Shown in pieces: positions 1 through 6,420 of a stretch of DNA of 17,465 nt; the stretch's first letter is position 1, and every line of letters starts with the position of its first letter. This DNA comes from Thermococcus sp. (GTDB lineage: Archaea > Methanobacteriota_B > Thermococci > Thermococcales > Thermococcaceae): assembly GCA_021160985.1 (NCBI GenBank), contig JAGHBN010000040.1, positions 1 through 17,465 on the forward strand. The letters run 5' to 3'. The position numbers and the translations under genes were made by a program. Below the pieces are notes generated by a model. That model saw only the letters and a list, made by a program, of their open reading frames with translations. It was not told the DNA's origin and did not search any database.

Positions 1-394
1 ATATCTCGGGGACGGCCTTCGCCAGCTCCTCGGCGGTAAAAGCCGGGTGAACGGCACCGGTCTTGTAGTCAACCCTGCTCGCTATCGTCCCTCCAGTTCC
101 TAGAATCGTGACGCTCGGAAGCCCTTCCCTCCTCGGCAGAACCTCCTTGAACTCCATCTTCGGCTTCTCGACGGCCTTTTCAATGACTTCAACGCTCTCA
201 ATGGCATCAATCAGAACGCCGACGTTGTAGCCGTTGTCGAGCTTTATCGTCAGCGTCTCCCCCGGAGAAAGCTCGTAGGGGGGCATCACGAGGCCTTCGA
301 AGGTAATCCTCTCGTTCCCTTCCCTCCTGACGACCCTGATGAGGTCGCCCACTTCAAGGTTATGTCTCTTCATAAATTCCTCAACCTTTCTCAT
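1..394 (-). CDS. gatD: Glu-tRNA(Gln) amidotransferase subunit D, N-terminal part
   Basis: The first 131 residues of GatD are visible; the rest lies beyond base 1. GatD is the asparaginase-like subunit that releases ammonia from glutamine so that GatE can convert Glu-tRNA(Gln) to Gln-tRNA(Gln), the archaeal route to glutaminyl-tRNA. The translation opens MRKVEEFMKRHNLEVGDLIR. A small beta-barrel region with MPPYELSPGETL and LKLDNGYN follows. Near residues 104-122 comes the asparaginase-fold entry TILGTGGTIASRVDY, whose GGT carries the expected nucleophile threonine. I chose ATG at 394 because AGGGG sits about 7 nt upstream; an in-frame ATG at 400 leaves no room for a ribosome binding site. The gene has its own TATA box and reads away from the HTH gene behind it. 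No gatE is visible. The family assignment is firm; only the C-terminus is unseen. Confidence 0.93.
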   Translation of the reverse strand, partial: MRKVEEFMKRHNLEVGDLIRVVRREGNERITFEGLVMPPYELSPGETLTIKLDNGYNVGVLIDAIESVEVIEKAVEKPKMEFKEVLPRREGLPSVTILGTGGTIASRVDYKTGAVHPAFTAEELAKAVPEI

Positions 395-437
395 GCGCAT
401 CCCCTCGTTCACTTCAACCGATGAGAATAGGGGCCGA

Positions 438-449
438 GCTTATAAGGGC
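438..449 (-). promoter_or_regulatory. TATA box of gatD
   Basis: On the minus strand the sequence reads A-rich, then CCTTATAAGC. This lies about 45 nt before the gatD start at 394 and predicts a transcript start near 417 with a leader of roughly 23 nt. It sits in the short gap after the stop codon of the HTH gene, so gatD can be transcribed independently of that gene. The call rests on position and TATA match only. Confidence 0.5.
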
Positions 450-456
450 TTTTGCT

Positions 457-750
457 TCACCGCCCGGCTATCATAAACCTCGGCTCTTCAATCCACTCGG
501 ACTTGCAGCGGGGACAGCGGGACGGGATGTTGATTTCCGGTTTAAAGCGGAAGCCACACTTCCTGCATTCAGCGGGCTTTATGAGGAGAACCTTCCCCTC
601 GCGTTTAAGGACTTTTTGAATGGCCCTGATGTCCTCAAGAATCATCCTCTTGCTCCCCTTTCCCCTGATGCCGAGAACCTGCGCTAGCTCGCTTACGGAA
701 TAGTCCCTCTCCTCCAAAAGGCTTATTATCCGTTCCCGCCGAGTGGCCAT
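457..750 (-). CDS. small HTH / zinc-ribbon transcriptional regulator
   Basis: A 97-residue protein starting MATRRERIISLLEERDYSVS. Residues about 5-55 look like a winged-helix/HTH domain (SVSELAQVLGIRG, then an arginine/lysine-rich recognition region). Residues 62-82 carry two CxxC knuckles (C62-x2-C65 and C79-x2-C82) of a zinc ribbon. This matches the archaeal group of predicted regulators that fuse an HTH to a Zn ribbon (COG3357-like). The target is unknown. The longer reading frame upstream to 795 is unlikely: it would run through the promoter. No ribosome binding site precedes ATG 750, but a TATA-like TTTTTATT lies about 25 nt upstream, so the mRNA is probably leaderless. It diverges from pus10 and shares its intergenic space, so it might regulate itself or pus10; that is inference. 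Confidence 0.85.
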   Translation of the reverse strand: MATRRERIISLLEERDYSVSELAQVLGIRGKGSKRMILEDIRAIQKVLKREGKVLLIKPAECRKCGFRFKPEINIPSRCPRCKSEWIEEPRFMIAGR

Positions 751-765
751 CGGAGGAACTTGGGC

Positions 766-794
766 GAGAAAATAAAAAGCTTTAGGGTGAGACA
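766..794. promoter_or_regulatory. shared divergent promoter region, HTH gene and pus10
   Basis: The 44 bases between the two divergent starts hold a single A/T-rich core, AAAATAAAAAG on plus and CTTTTTATTTT on minus (about 769-779). It sits about 25 nt from ATG 750 on the minus strand and about 20 nt from ATG 795 on the plus strand. On the plus strand GGGTGAG (785-791) is a good ribosome binding site for pus10. Two back-to-back preinitiation complexes would overlap here, so the two genes may compete. Confidence 0.45.
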
Positions 795-1955
795 ATGATA
801 ATTGAGAAGGCCGGTGAAGTTCTTGAAAAATACAGGCTCTGCGACCACTGCCTCGGCAGGCTCTTCGCCAAGCTCGGCAAGGGCACCAACGAGGAGCGCG
901 GGAGAGCGGTAAGGTTTGTCCTCAACATGGAGCGTTCTGCGGAGGGTCTAGAACCCATAAAGGAGCCAGATGAGTGCGGGCTCTGCCACAACGTCTTTGG
1001 GAGGATTCCAGAGCTCGTGGAGACTATGAAGAAGGCGAGCGAGGGTATTGAGTTCGAGACGTTTCTCGTGGGTTCCCGCTTCCCGGAGGAAATCAGAGAG
1101 AAAGAGAGAGCCATCTGGGGGGAGTTCGGGATTGACACCGCCGAGCCGATAAACCGTGAGTTCAACCGCGAGCTTGGCAAGGCCTTCGGCCGGGCCACGG
1201 GAAAGGACACCTCAAAGGAACCGGACGTCGTCTTCATCGTGGAACCGTTTTCAGGTAATGTTGAGCTCCAGATTAATCCCATCTACGTTTACGGTCGCTA
1301 CAGAAAGCTCGTGCGCGGGATTCCCCAGACCCCTCTGCCAGACTTCGAGGATAGCGTCGCTTCTATAATCTGTCGGGCGTTTTCGAGGGCCTTTGGGGGG
1401 AAGTGCGTCTTTAAGGGCGCCGGAAGGGAGGACGTTGACGTAAGGATCCTCGGCAACGGGAGGCCCTTCATAGTTGAAGTTAAGAGCCCGAAGAGGAGAA
1501 AGGTTAACCTTGAGAATGTAGCGGGAGAGATAAACGCGGGCGGGAAGGTAGAAGTGCTCAACCTGCGCTTCGTTTCGGCAAAGGAAGCCGAGGAAGTGCT
1601 CACCAGGAACCACAGGAAGGAATACCTCGCGCTCGTCCTCGTCGAGGAAGGGGTCACTCCCGAGGAAGCCGAGGAAGTTGCGAAAAAGCTCACCGGCCTT
1701 GAAATCCACCAGAGGACGCCCTGGCGCGTTAGAAAGGCGAGGGCCAACAGGGTGCGGGTGAGGAAGGTTCACGAGGCCGAGGCGAGGTGGGTTGACGGGA
1801 AGCACTTTGAGCTCCGCCTCGTCACCGACGGCGGGCTCTACATCAAGGAATTAATCTCCGGCGACAAAGGGCGCACAAAGCCCTCGGTAACTGACCTGCT
1901 CGGAAAGAACGCGTGGTGCGAGAGGCTTGATGTCCTTAACATCCTTGATGAGTAG
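795..1955 (+). CDS. pus10: tRNA pseudouridine synthase Pus10
   Basis: A 386-residue protein of the Pus10 family (COG1258), close to the usual archaeal length. Archaeal Pus10 makes pseudouridine 54 and 55 in the T-loop of tRNA. The N-terminal accessory region carries two zinc knuckles, CDHC (16-19) and CGLC (61-64), followed by a THUMP-like region (about 70-150). The catalytic domain begins around NPIYVYGRYRKLVRGIPQTP (161-180). The RxDVDVR motif at 211-217 contains the expected catalytic aspartate, and FIVEVKSPKRR follows at 225-235. The C-terminal segment GGLYIKELISGDKGRTKPS is characteristic of the family. The start has a GGGTGAG ribosome binding site 3 nt upstream. It diverges from the HTH regulator and is followed, after 57 nt, by a secreted protein with its own promoter, so it is probably monocistronic. 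Confidence 0.95.
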   Translation: MIIEKAGEVLEKYRLCDHCLGRLFAKLGKGTNEERGRAVRFVLNMERSAEGLEPIKEPDECGLCHNVFGRIPELVETMKKASEGIEFETFLVGSRFPEEIREKERAIWGEFGIDTAEPINREFNRELGKAFGRATGKDTSKEPDVVFIVEPFSGNVELQINPIYVYGRYRKLVRGIPQTPLPDFEDSVASIICRAFSRAFGGKCVFKGAGREDVDVRILGNGRPFIVEVKSPKRRKVNLENVAGEINAGGKVEVLNLRFVSAKEAEEVLTRNHRKEYLALVLVEEGVTPEEAEEVAKKLTGLEIHQRTPWRVRKARANRVRVRKVHEAEARWVDGKHFELRLVTDGGLYIKELISGDKGRTKPSVTDLLGKNAWCERLDVLNILDE

Positions 1956-1973
1956 CAGGTTTTCTGTAGAAAT

Positions 1974-2008
1974 CCATTTATATTTCCTCTTCGAAGTTGA
2001 ATCGGTGG
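1974..2008 (+). promoter_or_regulatory. promoter and RBS of the secreted propeller-like protein
   Basis: TTTATATTT at about 1977-1985 is a good TATA box in the gap after pus10. A start near 2007 would give a very short leader, with GGTGG at 2004-2008 about 4 nt before ATG 2013. A short T-tract (1959-1963) after the pus10 stop could serve as its weak terminator. Confidence 0.5.
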
Positions 2009-2012
2009 TTAG

Positions 2013-3509
2013 ATGTTCCAGAGAGCTCTCTATCCCGCACTTGTGATGTTGCTGTTTGCCGGGCTTGTGGCGGGTTCGGCGGGAATAGTGAGTCCACCAG
2101 AGGGAATGGTAACCTACCCTGAGGTGGTAGCAGGGGTTGGAAGTGATGGGAATGGAGGTTTTGTGGTGGTCGTCCCGTTTAACATGACCGCTAACGGAAC
2201 CCCCGTGGTTCCCGGGGCCTGGGTTGGCAGTTTCTATCCAAACGGCTCCCTCAGGTGGGGGGAGAACGTAAAGGGTGCCCCGCTTTACCCATCTCCCAGA
2301 GTACTCAAGGCGGCCGCCAACGGTACAATAGTTCTCGTTGGGCAGAGCAACAAGGGGAACCACACTGACATATGGGTGATTAAACTGGACAAAAAGGGAA
2401 AAGTTCTCTGGTCTAAAGACTACCTTCTCGATGTAGGCCAGGGCTGGATCCCGTTTATAGACTCGGTGGCAATTGAGGGAGACGAAATACTCATCGCCAC
2501 CCATGTGGACAGCTTCATCGAGAGAAAACAGGTCTCTGTTCCACTGGTTCTGGCCCTGAATGCGGACGGGGAAATTCTCTGGGCTCGGGAATACAGGGTG
2601 TCCCACCTGAGAGAGCTCTACAGCACGGCGGTCGGAAAAACCGGCAGTGGCTACTACCTGATAGTCCACACCATGGAGGATTGGTATTATATACGGCTCA
2701 ACAAGGACGGTCAGCCGCTTGAAAACTGGCAGATTAAAAGTCCCCTCAGGAAGTTTTTCATAAAGTCGGCACGGTCTTTTGGGGAGACGGTTTATCTCCT
2801 GGGCGGCTCCTCGAACGGAACGGTGCTGGGGGCAATACTCGGAAATAAAACGCTATGGGCCAAGGGCTACACGCTAATTCCTGAGAGAATCTGCACAGAA
2901 ACAGGCGAAAACGCAACGGCAGTGAGTTCCAGCTCATTTTCAACCGAGCCTGCCCCAATACTAACGGCCTCCGAAGGCCACATCATTTTTCAGCTCCCCA
3001 TCACGGAGTCCTTTAAACTGGAGTGTGATGGCGGGTTCAATACAACCTACGCCGTAATTAAAGCAGACCAAAAGGGGAACGTGGTCAAGAGCTTTACTGT
3101 GGTATCATCTGAAGACAGCCTTACCGCGCTCATCGCTCCGAGGGGGATAAGTACAGAAGGCGACCGTTTCATAGCCCTCTGGAGAAAGGAGATGTCATCT
3201 GGAACATTCTTGAAATTCCAGGGCCTCGGAATAGTATCGCATTTTGACGCAGAGCCCATCGGGCCCAATCTCAGAGCGATCGACGTTAAGGTTAGGGTTG
3301 CCCCCGCAGACTTTGAACTCGTACCCGGACCAGAGGTTGTTTCCACCAGTATTAGTATAAAAATCGTAGAGTCGCCAGTTAAGGTAGAGGAAACCAAGGA
3401 AGCTCCAGCTACCGTGATTGCCCTGAAAGATGAGCCGGGTGAAGGCATCTGCGGACTCGGAATATTGTTGATACTCTCGCTCCCGGTACTGTTGCTGAGA
3501 CGCAGGTAG
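2013..3509 (+). CDS. secreted beta-propeller-like protein with CGP-CTERM-like tail
   Basis: A 498-residue exported protein. Residues 1-22 form a signal peptide (MFQRALYPALVMLLFAGLVAG). The body has recurring units in which a hydrophobic strand is followed by D/N-G-turn and LxW, for example FYPNGSLRWGENV, IKLDKKGKVLWSKDY, LALNADGEILWAREY, IRLNKDGQPLENW and LGNKTLWAKGY. This pattern resembles PQQ-like/quinoprotein-type beta-propeller blades. Several N-x-S/T sites suggest glycosylation. The C-terminus, GICGLGILLILSLPVLLLRRR, has the layout of the Thermococcus CGP-CTERM sorting signal: a cysteine-glycine motif, one membrane helix, then a basic cluster. Here the third residue is leucine, not proline. 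The protein is therefore probably anchored at the cell surface, perhaps through a lipid-modified cysteine. Substrate and biological role are not recognisable. The start is supported by GGTGG upstream. Confidence 0.8.
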   Translation: MFQRALYPALVMLLFAGLVAGSAGIVSPPEGMVTYPEVVAGVGSDGNGGFVVVVPFNMTANGTPVVPGAWVGSFYPNGSLRWGENVKGAPLYPSPRVLKAAANGTIVLVGQSNKGNHTDIWVIKLDKKGKVLWSKDYLLDVGQGWIPFIDSVAIEGDEILIATHVDSFIERKQVSVPLVLALNADGEILWAREYRVSHLRELYSTAVGKTGSGYYLIVHTMEDWYYIRLNKDGQPLENWQIKSPLRKFFIKSARSFGETVYLLGGSSNGTVLGAILGNKTLWAKGYTLIPERICTETGENATAVSSSSFSTEPAPILTASEGHIIFQLPITESFKLECDGGFNTTYAVIKADQKGNVVKSFTVVSSEDSLTALIAPRGISTEGDRFIALWRKEMSSGTFLKFQGLGIVSHFDAEPIGPNLRAIDVKVRVAPADFELVPGPEVVSTSISIKIVESPVKVEETKEAPATVIALKDEPGEGICGLGILLILSLPVLLLRRR

Positions 3510-3526
3510 CTTTTCTTTTTGCTTTT
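3510..3526 (+). terminator. oligo-T terminator after the propeller-like gene
   Basis: CTTTTCTTTTTGCTTTT follows the stop codon immediately on the coding strand. Archaeal RNA polymerase stops at runs of T without needing a hairpin, so this is a credible terminator isolating the gene from the L21e cluster. Confidence 0.65.
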
Positions 3527-3542
3527 GCACTTTGGAGTGAAA

Positions 3543-3552
3543 GATTTATAAA
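3543..3552 (+). promoter_or_regulatory. TATA box of the L21e-RpoF transcript
   Basis: GATTTATAAAG is a near-consensus TATA box. The spacing predicts transcription from about 3571-3575. This is roughly 120 nt before the L21e start codon, far longer than the 0-25 nt leaders implied elsewhere in this window. Confidence 0.7.
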
Positions 3553-3570
3553 GGGGCCCCTGTAGGTTTT

Positions 3571-3695
3571 AGTGATTCCCAGGGGGTTAGTCCTAAGTCT
3601 AAACGGAGCGAAAAGCGTTTCCCCCTTGAAAAAATTCCGTGCTGTAAACCTGGATTTGCCCGTTCGGGCCCATAAAAGTTGAGAGGTGATTGATA
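3571..3695 (+). promoter_or_regulatory. structured leader of L21e mRNA, or an embedded small RNA
   Basis: About 125 nt lie between the predicted start of transcription and ATG 3696 with no reading frame. Visible pairings are AGGGGG (3581-3586) with CCCCCT (3621-3626), enclosing AAACG (3601-3605) with CGTTT (3616-3620). CCAGG (3579-3583) can instead pair with CCTGG (3649-3653), and GCCC-GTTC-GGGC forms a small hairpin at 3658-3669. The first and third pairings share bases, so they compete. The phrases GTTAGTCCTAAG, GCGAAAAGCG and GAAAAAATTCCGTGCTG resemble, from memory, the part of 23S rRNA where E. coli reads GAGTCGACCCCTAAGG and GCCGAAAGGCG. Possible roles are autoregulation by a ribosomal protein through rRNA mimicry, or a separate ncRNA. 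I could not match it to a named RNA family. Confidence 0.45.
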
Positions 3696-3992
3696 ATGGT
3701 TAAAAAGGCACACAGCTTCCGTAGGAAGACTCGCGGAAAGCTCAGCAAAAAGCCAAGGGAGAGAGGCCTGCCTCCTCTGACAAGGTTCCTTCAGGAGTTT
3801 GAGGTCGGACAGAAGGTCCACATAGTCATTGAGCCCAGCTACCACAAGGGTATGCCCGACCCGAGGTTCCACGGAAGAACCGGCACCGTTGTCGGCAAGC
3901 GCGGCGATGCCTATGTCGTCGAGATCACCGATGGCGGGAAAGTTAAGACGTTCTTCATACACCCGGTTCACCTCAGGGCCCAGAAGGGATGA
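3696..3992 (+). CDS. rpl21e: 50S ribosomal protein L21e
   Basis: A 98-residue basic protein starting MVKKAHSFRRKTRGKLSKKP, the usual archaeal/eukaryotic L21e start and length. It is a component of the large ribosomal subunit with an SH3-like barrel; the FHGRTGTVVGKRGDAYVVEI segment is the conserved KOW-like core. The in-frame TTG at 3690 is rejected because GAGGTGAT (3683-3690) is the ribosome binding site for ATG 3696. The stop codon is only 2 nt before the rpoF start, so the two are translated together. The order L21e - RpoF - DUF655 - KsgA is a known archaeal arrangement. Confidence 0.97.
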   Translation: MVKKAHSFRRKTRGKLSKKPRERGLPPLTRFLQEFEVGQKVHIVIEPSYHKGMPDPRFHGRTGTVVGKRGDAYVVEITDGGKVKTFFIHPVHLRAQKG

Positions 3993-3994
3993 AC

Positions 3995-4357
3995 ATGATA
4001 GGCCGTAAAAAGCTCAAGGAGCACTACCTCACAATAGCCGAGACAAAAGAGCTCCTTGAGCGCAGGAAGGCTGAGGGGATGGAAGAGAACCCCGAAGAGC
4101 CCATGTTCTACGAGGCTAGAGTTAGCCTGGAGCATGCCGAGAGATTCGCAAAGCTCAAGCCAGAACAGGCAAAGGAGCTCAAAGGGAAACTCATGAACCT
4201 TTTCGAATGGCTCGACGAGAGGCTGGCATCCAAACTGATAGACCTTATGCCCGAGGACTACTCGGACATACGAGTTATTTTCTCGAAGGAGGACTACACG
4301 CCCTCCCCCGAGGAAGCAGAGGAAATCATCTCGCTCCTGGATGAGTACCGGGAGTGA
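3995..4357 (+). CDS. rpoF: DNA-directed RNA polymerase subunit F (Rpo4)
   Basis: A 120-residue protein homologous to eukaryotic Rpb4. With subunit E (Rpb7) it forms the stalk of archaeal RNA polymerase. The sequence MIGRKKLKEHYLTIAETKEL is the beta-poor N-terminal tip. The rest is acidic and helical, with the HRDC-like part LEHAERFAKLKPEQAKELKG and the end SPEEAEEIISLLDEYRE. I chose ATG 3995 over ATG 3989: the 3989 codon overlaps the L21e stop and abuts AAGGG with no spacer, whereas 3995 has a spacing of about 6 nt. It is transcribed with L21e and followed by a T-rich terminator. Confidence 0.94.
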   Translation: MIGRKKLKEHYLTIAETKELLERRKAEGMEENPEEPMFYEARVSLEHAERFAKLKPEQAKELKGKLMNLFEWLDERLASKLIDLMPEDYSDIRVIFSKEDYTPSPEEAEEIISLLDEYRE

Positions 4358-4377
4358 CTTTTCTTCTCACTTTTCTT
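4358..4377 (+). terminator. T-rich terminator after rpoF
   Basis: CTTTTCTTCTCACTTTTCTT directly follows the rpoF stop codon. It separates the L21e-rpoF transcript from the DUF655-ksgA pair, which has its own TATA box just downstream. Confidence 0.6.
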
Positions 4378-4382
4378 AACAA

Positions 4383-4419
4383 AGTATAAAAAGCCAGAGA
4401 AGTATAAATTGTGGGGGAG
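4383..4419 (+). promoter_or_regulatory. promoter and RBS of the DUF655-ksgA operon
   Basis: AGTATAAAAAG (4383-4393) lies about 37 nt before ATG 4424 and predicts a transcript start near 4413. A second AGTATAAAT (4401-4409) is too close to the start codon to act as the main TATA box. GGGGGAG (4413-4419) is the ribosome binding site. Confidence 0.5.
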
Positions 4420-4423
4420 AAAA

Positions 4424-5044
4424 ATGGACAGGTATAGGAAACACTCTTACCGGGAAAGCCTCGAGAAGAAGAGGCGGAACGTTGAGTATGAGGAATACGC
4501 TTACGTGCTGGACTATCTCCCCGAAGGTTACACTGATTTGAACACCGGGCGAAGGAGCGGCAAGCCCGTGGCCCAGGTAATAGGGGAAAAAGCCTTCACA
4601 CTGCTCGAGATCACCCCCAAGACAGATCTGATGCTCTACGAGAGAGTCTTCGTGGGAAAGGGTGAGAGGGACAAGGTGCTTATGATCAACAAGAAGATAC
4701 ACTACGATGACCTAACTGCCACCGCGAAGGCCGAACTTCCCTACGTCGTCGAGGAAATCGTGAAGAACAACGAAGAGCGCTTCATCCAGTTCTTCAACAT
4801 GGCCCCGCCCATAACAAACAGACTTCACAGCCTTGAACTCCTGCCCGGCATAGGAAAGAAACACATGTGGGAAATCCTCGACGAGAGGAAGAGGGAACCA
4901 TTCAAGAGCTTCGAGGACCTAAGAGAGAGGGTAAAGGGACTGCCAGACCCATACAAAATGATCGCCAAAAGGATCGTCGATGAAATAGTGGGCAAGGACA
5001 AATACAGGCTCTTTGTCGGCCCAAGGAGGATTTTCAGGGTATGA
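4424..5044 (+). CDS. DUF655 family RNA/DNA-binding protein with helix-hairpin-helix
   Basis: A 206-residue protein of the archaeal DUF655 family (COG1491, annotated as predicted RNA-binding). The basic N-terminus (MDRYRKHSYRESLEKKRR) leads into an OB-like beta region (about 24-100) with YAYVLDYLPEGYTD, EKAFTLLEITPK and LMLYERVFVGKGERD. Residues about 132-172 form a helix-hairpin-helix with the motif LLPGIGKKHMWEILDER. The exact function is not established. Its fixed position before ksgA in archaea suggests a role in ribosome or RNA metabolism. The TTG-initiated extension to 4409 is rejected because it would run through the ribosome binding site. The stop codon overlaps the ksgA start as ATGA (5041-5044), so translation is coupled. 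Confidence 0.88.
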   Translation: MDRYRKHSYRESLEKKRRNVEYEEYAYVLDYLPEGYTDLNTGRRSGKPVAQVIGEKAFTLLEITPKTDLMLYERVFVGKGERDKVLMINKKIHYDDLTATAKAELPYVVEEIVKNNEERFIQFFNMAPPITNRLHSLELLPGIGKKHMWEILDERKREPFKSFEDLRERVKGLPDPYKMIAKRIVDEIVGKDKYRLFVGPRRIFRV

Positions 5045-5862
5045 GGGATCGCCTCTTTTACCTTATTTCTAAGTACAATCTCAACGCCAGAAAAGACCTC
5101 GGACAGAATTTTCTCATAGTTCCCGATATAATCGAACGCAACGTTGAAAGGGCCGAGCTCAGCGAAGGAGACCTCGTTCTTGAAGTTGGACCTGGTCTCG
5201 GAGTTCTCACCGATGCCCTGAGCCGGCATGCAGGTAAAGTGTACGCCATTGAAAAAGACCCCCGTCTCGTGGAAATTTTGAGAAAGGAGTACAGGTGGTC
5301 AAACGTCGAAATAATTGACGGCGATGCGCTGAAGGTCGATTTTCCGGAGTTCAACAAGATAGTCTCCAACCTGCCTTACCAGATTTCATCCCCAATCACC
5401 TTCCGCTTCTTGAAGTACGAGTTTGAACGGGCCGTCCTCATCTATCAGCTGGAGTTTGCCCAGAGGATGGTGGCCAAGCCCGGGGACAAAAACTACTCCC
5501 GCCTGTCTTTGATGGTCCGGGCAAAGGCCCACGCGGAGCTCGTGGAGCGCATAGGCAGGGGTGCCTTCTGGCCAAGGCCGAAGGTTGACTCCGCCGTCGT
5601 CGTCCTCGAACCAAAACCGAAGAACGAACAGGTCAAACTGAATGAAGACCTGGTCAGGGCCCTCTTCCAGCACAGGAGGAGCACCGTTGTGGCAGCATTG
5701 AAGAAGTCCCACCACATGCTTGGGCTGAGTAAAGAAGAGTTCAAGCGGGTTCGCGAGCTCCTCAGCGCTGTGCCCCACGCAGGAAAGAGGGTGTTTCAGC
5801 TGTCCATAGGGGACATAAAGGATATTGAAGAATTTCTCAGAGATGAAGGCCTTATTGATTAG
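5041..5862 (+). CDS. ksgA: 16S rRNA adenine dimethyltransferase KsgA/Dim1
   Basis: A 273-residue SAM-dependent methyltransferase that dimethylates the two adjacent adenines in the 3' terminal helix of 16S rRNA during late 30S assembly. The family signature KDLGQNFL is at 18-25. SAM-binding motif I, EVGPGLG, is at 48-54, the acidic end of strand 2 is at AIEKDP (69-74), and IIDGDAL is at 91-97. Catalytic motif IV, NLPYQISSP, is at 110-118. The smaller C-terminal helical domain follows, with FWPRPKVDSAVV and ALFQHRRSTV. The length is typical of archaeal Dim1. The start overlaps the DUF655 stop. The 3' end overlaps the convergent ferritin-like gene by 11 bp. Confidence 0.97.
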   Translation: MRDRLFYLISKYNLNARKDLGQNFLIVPDIIERNVERAELSEGDLVLEVGPGLGVLTDALSRHAGKVYAIEKDPRLVEILRKEYRWSNVEIIDGDALKVDFPEFNKIVSNLPYQISSPITFRFLKYEFERAVLIYQLEFAQRMVAKPGDKNYSRLSLMVRAKAHAELVERIGRGAFWPRPKVDSAVVVLEPKPKNEQVKLNEDLVRALFQHRRSTVVAALKKSHHMLGLSKEEFKRVRELLSAVPHAGKRVFQLSIGDIKDIEEFLRDEGLID

Positions 5863-6391
5863 AGACTCCCCGTTTAGTGTCAGACAATTTTTTAATCATT
5901 TTGAGTCTGTTGCAGTGCTCCTCTTCTCTCTCCGCCAACCACCGAGCGAGTTCCCTCACCTCAGGGTTTTCCGCCGTAGTGGAGACGTGTTCACAAATTT
6001 CTCTGGCCATTTTTTCATTTTTCATCAAGATTTCAAAAAGACTTTCAAGCCTGGCCCGTTCAAGAAAATCTTTTAATGTTTCTTCCGTTAAAACAGCCTT
6101 TATGGACGGGAGATTCACTTGGATAGGTTCTTCTCCCGGAAAAATCTTTTTGTAAAGTTCAATGAGCTTTTCAGCATGTTCAAGGTTCTCCTGATAGAGC
6201 TGATAGAAAATTTTAGGGAGCTCCTCACTCCAAGTCATTTCTTTACTCAGCTCGTACAGCCGATAATACACCTCAGCTTCCTCAACTTCAGCCTTTATCT
6301 TATACGAGAGCAGCTCCTCAGGGCTCATGTGCGGGAGCCTTTCAAGGCATTTTTGGATAACATGATTAACAGAAGAAAACACCTCCGCCAC
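5852..6391 (-). CDS. ferritin-like (rubrerythrin-fold) protein, copy B
   Basis: A 179-residue all-helical protein without a rubredoxin domain. Four helices can be placed: AEVEEAEVYYRLYELSKE (about 34-51), FYQLYQENLEHAEKLIELY (about 62-80), LFEILMKNEKMAREICEHV and WLAEREEEHCNRLKMIKKL. Helices 1, 3 and 4 carry acidic residues and an ExxH (EEEH) consistent with a diiron site. In helix 2 the position three before the histidine is asparagine (ENLEH), not the canonical glutamate. Possible roles are peroxide or oxygen detoxification, iron handling, or a non-catalytic scaffold. The GTG start at 6391 is chosen because AGGGGTGA lies 4 nt upstream. The next in-frame ATG, at residue 22, lacks such a site. 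It is a tandem paralog of the gene at 6579-7127. Confidence 0.75.
   Translation of the reverse strand: MAEVFSSVNHVIQKCLERLPHMSPEELLSYKIKAEVEEAEVYYRLYELSKEMTWSEELPKIFYQLYQENLEHAEKLIELYKKIFPGEEPIQVNLPSIKAVLTEETLKDFLERARLESLFEILMKNEKMAREICEHVSTTAENPEVRELARWLAEREEEHCNRLKMIKKLSDTKRGVSNQ
5887..5902 (+). terminator. oligo-T terminator of the ksgA operon
   Basis: ATTTTTTAATCATTTT lies 25 nt past the ksgA stop, on the plus strand, inside the end of the convergent gene. A six-T run is a typical archaeal stop signal. It would leave an antisense overlap of some 40 nt with the ferritin-like mRNA. Confidence 0.5.
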
Positions 6392-6420
6392 CAGCTCACC
6401 CCTAAAAAATTAGGGCTAAC

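Noticed and set aside
1251..1805. 184-residue minus-strand frame inside pus10
   Set aside because: Antisense to well-conserved Pus10 motifs, with no promoter or ribosome binding site.
1851..2669. 272-residue frame on the minus strand opposite the propeller-like gene
   Set aside because: It is a shadow of 2013-3509. The plus strand has a signal peptide, repeated LxW units and a sorting tail; the minus frame has no recognisable motif, promoter or ribosome binding site.
3658..3672. T-arm-like GCCCGTTCGGGC upstream of L21e, considered as a tRNA remnant
   Set aside because: No acceptor, D or anticodon arm can be paired with it. It is better explained as a small hairpin of the leader.
3571..3695. 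Box C/D or H/ACA guide RNA in the L21e leader
   Set aside because: GTGATT is only a poor box C, no matching CTGA box D is placed, and no ACA follows the stem at the usual distance.
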